From NCBI RefSeq assembly GCF_000499845.2, contig NC_023756.2, positions 30,777,895 to 30,841,894 of the forward strand: a stretch of 64,000 nucleotides of DNA. Reading direction: 5' to 3'. The stretch is from Phaseolus vulgaris. Lineage: Eukaryota > Streptophyta > Magnoliopsida > Fabales > Fabaceae. Below are positions 56,591 through 64,000 of the stretch, piece after piece. Below the pieces are notes generated by a model. It was not told where the DNA came from and ran no database searches. It saw only the letters and a program-made list of their open reading frames with translations. The first letter of the stretch is position 1; each line of letters begins with the position of its first letter. Position numbers and translations under genes: made by a program.

Positions 56591-57656
56591 ATGCTTCCCA
56601 AACCATCCAAAGATCTTAAAGAAACACTCCAAACCATCATACACAAATTAGCTAATTTGCAAACGCAATTCCATACCACCCAAGAACACCATGACAGTCG
56701 CTACCTGGCTCTATAATAAACCATGGAAACCCGTCAAATGGCATTAGAATCTAAAGAAGACACCCTAACCAATACCCTCACTAACCTCTTCACTATCCTA
56801 TCCGCCTAACACCACTCCACTCCACCTATTACAGATCCCACTTCTCATCACATCGACCATTTCTCCACAGATACTACAACCTCTCTTCCATCGCCTTTAT
56901 CAAACACTTCTAAAGCTAATGTTACTACCACCACTACCACCATCGTTCCTCCCCCATCACTCCTTCCCCTATACGTCCCCCAAAAATTAAACTTTTTCTT
57001 TTTTTATGGTATAAACCCATTAGATTGGATATTTCAGGCATATCAATTTTTCCAGTTTTATACCATTCCATGGGATTCCTATTAAAACATGGTTGCTTTC
57101 TATATGTGATGCCCTTGGTTGGTTCAAATGGATGTATCAAAATCACCAACTCATTGACTGGTTTCTTTTAGAGAGCCTTGGAGTTGCGTTTTGTCCTCTT
57201 AACATAGGCCAACCACTAGACTGAGTTATTTAAACTCTGACAAAATGACAATGTAGTTGAATATCAAAAGGTATTTGAAAAACTTTGCAATCGGGTTTTG
57301 GGCCTTACGCTTGAAATGATTCTAAATTGTTTCATCTTCGACCTCATACAGAGGGAAATGGTTGTTCTCCAACCCAACTCTATCACACAGGCCATGTGTC
57401 TGACAAAATTGTTGGAATCTAAGTTCTAGGACTCCAAACGTTCGCCTTATACCATTTTTACCCCAACCTTCCCCACATTTATTACCTCCACCACGTCCCT
57501 ATTTCCCACCCCATCCGCCATCCATTACACCCCTCCAATACCTATAAAAAAGTCACCTCCACCCAACTCCAAGAGCATACAACTGCTAGCCTATGCTACA
57601 ATTGTGATGCAAAATTCTTCCCAGGTCACAAATGCAATTCTAGTCATTTTCTACTA
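56591..57656 (+). pseudogene. Gypsy element: gag relic
   Basis: Plus-strand traces with many stops: MLPKPSKDLKETLQTIIH from 56591 (ATG in CCATGCTTCCC), then a proline/threonine-rich stretch and LNFFFFYGINPLDWIFQAYQ near 57000 (the usual FxGxNPxxWI gag motif). Later at 57590-57650 a C-x2-C type knuckle trace (CYNC). Clade not determined. Confidence 0.65.
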
Positions 57657-58109
57657 TTGCTGAGGGAAGATACCACCCCAGAAAACCCTATTGATACCTC
57701 CCTGAAGACCTTTTCCAAACCACAACCTAATACTTTTTCCAACCCAGAAACAAACGACACCACTCATATTCACCCATCATTCCAAGCCCTTTCTGACACC
57801 CCTTCATCCCATACTTTTAAACTTGAAGGCCTCATTGGTCATTTTTCTATCACTATCCTTATAGACACAGACAATTCCGATAACATACTACAACCCTGTC
57901 TAGCCCACCACCTCCAATTGTGTATCATTCCTATCACACCCTTTTCACTCTTGGTGAGAAACAAAGAACGAATTCATTGTTCGTCTCTTTGTCCTTATGT
58001 TTTGGTTTTCATACAACACCATAATTTTTCCACTCCCTTCTACCTTACTCCAATTGAAGGCGTTGATATGGTCCTTGGAATGGACTGGCTACGCTTTTTG
58101 GGTCATTAA
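57657..58109 (+). pseudogene. Gypsy element: protease relic
   Basis: Open frame of 150 codons: HTFKLEGLIGHFSITILIDT, then DNSDNILQPCLAHHLQL and VDMVLGMDWLRFLG, the typical protease end before RT. The catalytic triad reads DTD instead of D-S/T-G, so it is probably inactive. Confidence 0.7.
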
Positions 58110-58860
58110 CAAGTTGATTTTTCTATCCCTCATCTTTCCTTCAATCATCAGAGTTTTCCAATCACCCTCCACGACACCAACAAACTTCTCCATAACCATG
58201 CTTCACCCAACCATATTTGCCAACTCTTACATAACAACGTTGTAGCCTCTATGCATCTTCTTACCTTCCAACAATACCCCCCCCCCCCACACACACACTA
58301 TTCATTACCCCAACTCTACCCATCATCCAAATATTACCCAACTGTTACAAAAGTACACCACAATTTTTCATGTCCCCATGGCCTACCCTCTCACCGACCC
58401 CACAACCATCACATTCCCTTCCTTCCCCAACCTTCCCCAGTCAATATCAAGCCTTACCGCTATCCACACACTCATAAACACATTATGACATCCCGCATTC
58501 GGGAAATGTTAAACGAAGGCATCATTCGTCCCAACAACATCCCCTTTTCATCTTTATTCATCTTAATTAGAAAATAAATGGCACTTGGCGTTTTTGCGTA
58601 GACTACAGAGCACTGAACACTATCACAGTGAAAGGTCCTTTTTCTTATTCCCACAATTGATGAGTTATTGGATTAATTAACTGTGGCTAAATTGTTCACC
58701 AAACTAGATCTCTGCTCAGGGTATCATAAAAAAGGAGTAGACCCCAAAGATTGCCACAAAACAACTTTTAGAACTTTTGATGGGCATTACGAGTTTCTAG
58801 TTATGCCTTTTGGCCTCTCTAATTCACCTTCTACCTTACAAGCAATAAGGGAAGCCAAGA
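58110..58860 (+). pseudogene. Gypsy element: reverse transcriptase relic
   Basis: Traces at 58480-58850: IREMLNEGIIRPNNIPFSS, then [40 protein letters not shown] and SNSPSTLQA. Several stops. Coding homology stops just after this at about 58846, before the catalytic YxDD, where the LTR-like segment begins. A poly-C/CA tract lies at 58269-58290. Confidence 0.75.
58269..58290. repeat. Poly-C and (CA)n tract
   Basis: A run of C followed by ACACACAC inside the gypsy relic. Confidence 0.85.
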
Positions 58861-59707
58861 AATCAAAGCTGTTAAAAATGTTTGCAGAAAAACAATCGCT
58901 TGAAATTTTGATTTAACCGATTGTTTATAGCATCAGAGACAAAAACCACATCAAACAGTTTGTAATGAGTGAGAGAGAGAAGTCACACAATAAATTATAT
59001 TGGTTCACTCCTTACCAGAGCTACATCCAGTCCCCAGAAAACCACTGGTATTTTACTAAGCAATCAACAACAGATTACAATCACACAACACCACAAAGAG
59101 GTGATCTTGACCACACAAGAACACACACCCTCTTTACCTTTACACACACAGTCAAAACAATCCTCTGACTTGCAAATTTACTGTTTTTCAACAATACAAA
59201 TTGAAAACAATTACAAGAATAAAAGGAACAGATTACACCTGGTGTACAGGAAATCACAGAGCTCCTAATTCACTTCTTGAACCAATGACACAGCCTTAGG
59301 CAATCTTGCAAAGCTTGAATGAAATTTCTCTCAAAATTGTTTCTTAATCTTTCTTTTTGTATATTCAAATATGGAGGGTAACCAGTTTTATAGCTCTTCA
59401 AACTAGCCGTTTTAGGTAGTTAAATACGAGCCAAAACAATTTCAAATCAACTGAAAACAGATTTAACAAGTTTTTGAAAAGCTGTTAAGAAATTAAAAAA
59501 TCAACCGATTGAAATGTCATTTTAATCGGTATTACATACAGTCAAAATCCGTATGTAATGTAAAAAAAATAAAAATTAATTTTTTCATTATTACAAATTA
59601 TTATTTATCACTATCTATATTTTTTATTAATCCTAGAGGCATTTTGCACTGGCTAGGATTCAAACCAAAGCGCATAGGACTCAAAACCAAGCCCCAAATA
59701 ATGTTAC

Positions 59708-59790
59708 AAGCAAACTACAGCAGCCAGGATTCAAACCCAAGTCTTTTCAGTGACCCAAGGAAGCATTGACCATTAGACCAGACAAGTTCT
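59708..59790 (-). other. tRNA-like segment with A and B boxes (left arm)
   Basis: Minus strand: TGGTCTAATGGTCA (A-box-like), then GACTTGGGTTTGAATCC (B-box-like) about 45 bp later. No acceptor-stem fold is evident, so it is not called a tRNA gene. Confidence 0.55.
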
Positions 59791-59814
59791 TTGGTCATAT
59801 TATCATTTTTATTA

Positions 59815-60063
59815 TACTTATACATATTAATATAATTTATAAATATAATATAATTTATACATATTAATATAATTTATACATATTAATATAATTTATACAT
59901 ATTAATATAATTTATACATATTAATATAATTTATACATATTAATATAATTTATACATATTAATATAATTTATACATATTAATATAATTTATACATATTAA
60001 TATAATTTATACATATTAATATAATTTATACATATTAATATAATTTATACATATTAATATAAT
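59815..60063. repeat. 19-bp AT-rich tandem repeat
   Basis: About 12-13 nearly perfect copies of TTATACATATTAATATAAT. Confidence 0.95.
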
Positions 60064-60450
60064 TATTATTAATGATAATAATAAAATAAATTATATTTAT
60101 ATTATTATTATTATTAATATTATTATTAATATTATTCATATTATTAATATTTATTAATGTTATAATTAATATTATTATTAACATTATATTCATATTATTA
60201 ATATTATTATTAATATTATTATTAACATTATTATTAATATTAATATTATTAATATTATTATTAATATTATTATTAATATTATTATTATTAGTATTAATAT
60301 TCATATTATTATTAATATTTATTAATATTATTATTATTAGTATTAATATTCATATTATTATTAATATTTATTAATATTATTATTAATATTATTAGTATTA
60401 ATATTCATATTATCAATATTATATTCATATTATTAATATTAATTTTGATA
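60064..60450. repeat. (ATT)n-type microsatellite
   Basis: Long run of ATT/AAT words broken by GTATT and CAT. The asparagine/isoleucine open frame on the minus strand is an artefact. Confidence 0.9.
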
Positions 60451-61380
60451 TAAATATACATTTAGATATTTATTGTGTGTGTATAGTAGTTTTATTTGAC
60501 TTGAGTAATATTACTTTTATCCGGATATAGATAGATAGAGAGAAAAAGGAAGAAATTATATAATATTAATATAACTTTAATACTATAAATACATATATAT
60601 ATTGATTAATATATTTCTTTATTTAATCATTAATTTTTTAAATCTCATGGTTAAATTTAAATTTACTTTCATATTATATATATATATATATTAATATAAA
60701 ATTATTTGATATCTTATTTTCAAATATAGGTTATTATAGGTAGTTGTGAAGTTTTTGTTAGATGGCTATATAGGTGCTTGTATCTTACACTTCTTTTCTG
60801 ATTTGAGATTCTTGTATAAGGATTGAAATATCCTTAAAATGTTTTGTTTAATTTTTTTTATTCTTTGTCGATAAAAAAAATCTTATTTTCAAATATTTAC
60901 TTACATAGATTAAAATTGATATAATGTATAATTTTTAAAATATTTTAAATTATAAATTATTTAATCACTTTGTCATTATGATTTATATATTAGTAGAAAG
61001 GGTTATTTAATAACAACTTTTTACATAGATTTATGAAATAATTAATATAGTTTAAACTATAATGATATGCTAACTAGTAATCTGTATTAGAGATTTAATT
61101 AATAGTTAATGTAAAAGTCATCATTTTATGTTAAAAGATAATATTGTTTGTTGACAATATTCTTTACTATATATAACACACAAGTAAAACCAACTACCTA
61201 TAATGAACTTAATTAAGTCAATATGATCGTAAAATAATAATTAATATGATAGTTGATTTTAATGTAATAGGTAATATGATGACTATGAGTATGACATATA
61301 TTAAATTTGATTCATACTAATAGATAATATAATAAATTATGTTTAGATTCAAGTAGATTATAGATAAATTAAATGTGATT
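60451..61380. other. AT-rich core of the CACTA-like element
   Basis: No gene. Contains short (TA)n runs near 60680. Confidence 0.5.
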
Positions 61381-61384
61381 CATA

Positions 61385-61605
61385 TGTTAATATTGTTAGT
61401 ATTATTAATATTTTTAGTATTATTAATATTGTTAGTATTATTAATATTGTTAGTATTATTAATATTATTAATATTGTTAGTATTATTAATATTATTAATA
61501 TTGTTAGTATTATTAATATTATTAATATTGTTAGTATTATTAATATTATTAATATTGTTAGTATTATTAATATTATTAATATTGTTAGTATTATTAATAA
61601 TAATA
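61385..61605. repeat. 27-bp tandem repeat built from 9-bp words
   Basis: Units TTAGTATTA-TTAATATTA-TTAATATTG repeated about eight times. Open frames on both strands are artefacts of the repeat. Confidence 0.93.
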
Positions 61606-61634
61606 AGTATAATAAAAATCATAATAAAACTAAA

Positions 61635-61710
61635 GAATTTGCTTAGTGTAGTGGTTAAATTTTACTTGGTTGCTGAAAGATTGCTGAAGAAACTTGGCTT
61701 CGAATCCCAT
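61635..61710 (+). other. tRNA-like segment with A and B boxes (right arm)
   Basis: Plus strand: TAGTGTAGTGGTTAAA (A-box-like) and ACTTGGCTTCGAATCCC (B-box-like). It aligns with the inverted copy at 59708-59790 (CTTGGKTTYGAATCC and CACTGAAA/GCTGAAA blocks). Confidence 0.6.
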
Positions 61711-62151
61711 TCACTGCTAATTTTATTTTATGGTGCTAATATTTACATACGGATTTTGATTTCCGTTCCATGGCGCCAAAAATTACATACGGAAAAAATC
61801 CGTATGTAATACCTGTTTACATACGAAATTTAATCCGTATGTAATGTTGATTTTACATACGGATTTTGATCCGTATGTAATAATCTGTATGTAATTCGCG
61901 TTTTTCTTGTAGTGAACCCTCCAAACAAGCTGGGTGTAAAACAACCAACTAAACTGAGAAATCAATCGGTTGTTTTTCACTTAGCTTAGAAAAACACTTT
62001 TCATTTTCAAAACCAAATTGATTCAGCTGTGCTTTGGATTAAAAATGAATTTTACAAATTCTAAACTACCTAGAACTAAACCCCAAACACACCAGCACAG
62101 GCGTCAAGCTCTCTTTACAGATTTGGAGGCATCAAAGCTTCATTTTCAACA

Positions 62152-62165
62152 TTCTTCCCCTATTT
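62152..62165 (-). other. Polypurine tract
   Basis: Minus-strand AAATAGGGGAAGAA directly before the LTR start TGTTGAAAATG. Confidence 0.7.
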
Positions 62166-62337
62166 GATGAAGACAAATCCCTGGGTTGCTTTGGGAAGTC
62201 CTGTTTAGAATTTGGCTTAACCTGCAATCACAAATAGATGCAGAAACACAGGATAATCTATTCTAGGAAATTGTTCAGAATATTAAACCAGAAATGAGAA
62301 AGAAAGATGTAAACTGGCTTCAGTCATCCTTGTCATA

Positions 62338-63469
62338 CTACAGATCAAAGAGATGATTCTGCACTCCCTCAATTTGCTCATCCAAGGTCTGAAACCTTGC
62401 ATCCATGTTCTGAAATCTTGTATCACATAGCCCATGGAGACTCCTTTGATTTTCAACAAAACTATCCATCCTACTCACCATGAGTCTTTCAAAGGGAGAG
62501 ATTGAGGTTATCCTTTCATTCATGTGAGCAGAGCTTGGTCCAACCTCATATGCTTCAGCAGCAGGTTCTTCTCTAGTTGCTTCAGTTTCATTTTCTTCCT
62601 CAGCATGAGCTCCACTTGAGCTAGCTTGGTCTCCTTCTTTACTCACCCACCTTCCACCAATTTTGGTAAACCTCATTTTTCTTAGGGAACCATTACTGAT
62701 TTCACTTGACAACTTCACAACCTCAAACAGTTCTTCCTCTAAATCCACTTCAAAATAGTGCGAAAATTTAGAAATCAAAATGGCATAGGGATAATGAAAA
62801 TAACTTAACCTTGTTGCTTTTTGCATGTGGTCCTTAAAGATGTGGATCCAATTCAGTTTTACTTTATTCATGTTGCAGTAAATCAGAACCAAATCTTCTT
62901 TTGAAAGAGTGGAATGGTTGCTGCCCCTTGGTGTGAGCATCCAAGAGATGATGAAGGCAACGAGCCTCTCATCCAGCTTTAATCCTCCAACAAAAAAATT
63001 CCTCACTTTTGAGAGAGGATTTTTAAGACAGCTCTTGTAGAATTGCATGTTGTTAAATTCTTCCACCACTCCTATATTGCCTCAGTCCAGTGTACGTCAA
63101 CCTGGTTATGGCAGTCCAAACCTTATGGGTAATCTCAATGTCCACCCCTTTCACATGAGAGCAAAGATTATTACCATTAAATTGAAGGTTTGTATAGAAG
63201 ACTTTTACCAAATCTGGATATATATTTCCAGACATTTCAATAAACCCCTTCAGCATTTGCTCCTTCAACAAGTTCCTTACTTCAATGAGCTTTTGCTACT
63301 TCATCCAGCTGAAGGAAATCAGTTTTGGAGTATTGATTATGTTCCTACTTGTCTCATGTAGGTATTTATCAATCAATTTTGTTTCTCCCGCAAACCTGCT
63401 TTCAAGTTTACCTTCGCTTCTCACAACCCTTGTTTTCATCCTTTTGGATGATGGAGGAGTTGGTTCCAT
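62338..63469 (-). pseudogene. Plant transposon-associated protein (PF20167-like), broken
   Basis: The frame starts MEPTPPSSKRMKTRVVRSEG at 63469. It continues KLESRFAGETKLIDKYLHE with an in-frame TAG after SFSWMK near 63296, then ALVKVFYTNL-like sequence (GNIYPDLVKVFYTNLQFNG). A frameshift near 63075 follows, and then an open run of 243 codons: VEEFNNMQFYKSCLKNPLS, LDERLVAFIISWMLTPRGSN, LIYCNMNKVKLNWIHIFKDH and FHYPYAILISKFSHYFEVDL. The C-terminal part is acidic, then MDARFQTLDEQIEGVQNHL, a likely coiled coil. This matches my memory of the putative plant transposon protein domain found inside LTR elements of many dicots; its function is unknown. It lies in the interior of the Sirevirus-like element, just upstream of its 3' LTR. 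Confidence 0.65.
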
Positions 63470-64000
63470 GATTCAATGAAAGAAAAAGAGTGTAGGCAAA
63501 CTGTAGAAATAGATTTGAGCAGAAGAGAAAATAGCTGGTTGTTTATTGTGAATAAAAACAACTAATATTCACACTTGTTTATAACCAGAAAAGACAGTCA
63601 AAACTTTGGCATTTAGTGGGTTAAAATTCAAACGAAAAAGAATCAAATCAGAGGTAATAAAGCAACCTGTCAGAACCTAACAAAAAGCACAGAGAGAGAA
63701 ATCACATGTTGATTTGACCAAGCTCAAAAGTTTTTAACTTCCAATGTAAAGAGGAATATATTCTATAAAGAGTAGTAATTGCACAGGGAATATATGTTCA
63801 AAGTAATAATAAATGCATAATTGACCACTAACGACATTGGGATTGTTCACAGACACGAACCAAAGCATAGAAAATTAAAGCAGATTTGACCACTGTGTTG
63901 TCAGGGCGGAAACAATCGGTTGTTTCGTGAAAATAATCGATTATTTTTTTGTGATAGAAATTTGAGTTTAATAAAATCAAATTCTTTAACAGAAACCAAA
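63470..64000. other. Leader region upstream of the transposon-associated frame
   Basis: Non-coding. AATCGGTTG and AATCGATTA words at 63913-63942 resemble those of the LTR at 59500 and 61950. The second LTR may begin beyond the window. Confidence 0.4.

Larger units (their letters stand above)
59532..61914. mobile_element. CACTA-like element with inverted ends and tRNA-like sequences
   Basis: The right end reads, on the minus strand, CACTACAAGAAAAACGCG, a canonical CACTA terminus. Next to it are at least five copies of TTACATACGGATTTTGATCC or its complement, which form hairpins (61750-61890). One such copy (TTACATACAGTCAAAATCC) marks the left end; the CACTA terminus itself is missing there. 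Further in, both ends carry a tRNA-like segment in inverted orientation (59708-59790 and 61635-61710). The core is AT-rich tandem repeat. No transposase. Confidence 0.65.
58877..62151 (-). mobile_element. Sirevirus/copia-like LTR, split by a CACTA-like element
   Basis: Right boundary: plus-strand CATTTTCAACA at 62151, next to a polypurine tract (62152-62165), so the minus strand reads AAATAGGGGAAGAA then TGTTGAAAATG. The left boundary near 58877 (TGTTTGCAG) is less sure. Repeated AATCGGTTG words occur on both sides (59502, 61950). After subtracting the insert (about 59532-61914) the LTR is about 0.9 kb. Its interior to the right carries the frame at 62338-63469. The second LTR is outside the window. 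Confidence 0.55.

Noticed and set aside
59708..59790. tRNA gene
   Set aside because: A and B boxes are present but no cloverleaf with a paired acceptor stem can be drawn by eye; treated as tRNA-like.
60035..60304. Open frame coding for Asn/Ile repeats
   Set aside because: Translation of an (ATT)n microsatellite; no composition or context of a gene.
61375..61809. 144-codon frame of Leu/Ile/Val repeats that could look like a membrane protein, and its antisense partner
   Set aside because: Artefact of the 27-bp tandem repeat; both strands stay open for the same reason.

Overview
The window looks like nuclear DNA of a flowering plant. It is very AT-rich, has no bacterial-style operons, and holds plant-type receptor-like protein (RLP) genes with leucine-rich repeats (LRRs), plus several plant lineages of Ty3/gypsy retrotransposon (Tat, Tekay/Del, Athila), L1-type LINE remnants, CACTA-like and PIF/Harbinger-like DNA transposons and solo LTRs. 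The overall style suggests a papilionoid legume (Phaseolus/Vigna/Glycine type), but that is an impression and cannot be proved from the sequence alone. I see no gene that is clearly intact. The best preserved is an LRR receptor-like protein at 50037-53423, one continuous frame of about 1128 codons broken by only two stop codons.

Layout. 1-6953: a Tat-type retrotransposon end (gag plus LTR), a Tekay LTR fragment, a LINE RNase H relic, a collapsed RLP gene, a second LINE with a minisatellite inside its reading frame, and another LINE relic in the opposite orientation. 8242-11220: RLP pseudogene 1, damaged by a 46-bp deletion, a frameshift and a TRIM-like LTR/primer-site fragment. 11221-15064: intergenic DNA with a CACTA end. 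15065-20020: a second Tat element (decayed gag-pol and LTR). 19100-23237 repeats the layout of 1-4852, so this block has been duplicated. 23238-37429: a 14.2-kb Tekay/Del chromovirus, bounded by a perfect 5-bp target duplication. Inside it are a 6.25-kb Athila-type element (28460-34713) and a 318-bp solo LTR (24591-24908), each with its own perfect 5-bp duplication. 37435-38720: the rest of the duplicated block (LINE relic). 38887-47016: solo LTRs, a GRAS (SCARECROW-like) pseudogene fragment, an Athila-like LTR split by a PIF/Harbinger-like element, a kelch-motif exon fragment and a third Tat element. 47017-56250: duplicated upstream DNA, RLP gene 2 and duplicated downstream DNA. 56261-58860: a decayed Ty3/gypsy element on the plus strand. 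58877-64000: a copia/Sirevirus-like LTR region split by a CACTA-like element that carries inverted tRNA-like sequences and long AT-rich tandem repeats, followed by a plant transposon-associated open reading frame.

How it fits together. The host component is a tandem RLP cluster of four units (two relics, two long copies) that share the same promoter block and flanks. RLPs of this class are cell-surface receptors with an extracellular LRR domain, one membrane segment and a short cytoplasmic tail; relatives act in immunity and development with kinase partners. Everything else is layered transposon insertion. Empty sites preserved in sister duplicates let several insertions be defined to the base. 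I did not find a new biological system. The most unusual structures are the CACTA-like element with inverted tRNA-like promoter boxes, the LINE whose frame runs through a minisatellite, and the shared microhomology deletion in two RLP relics.
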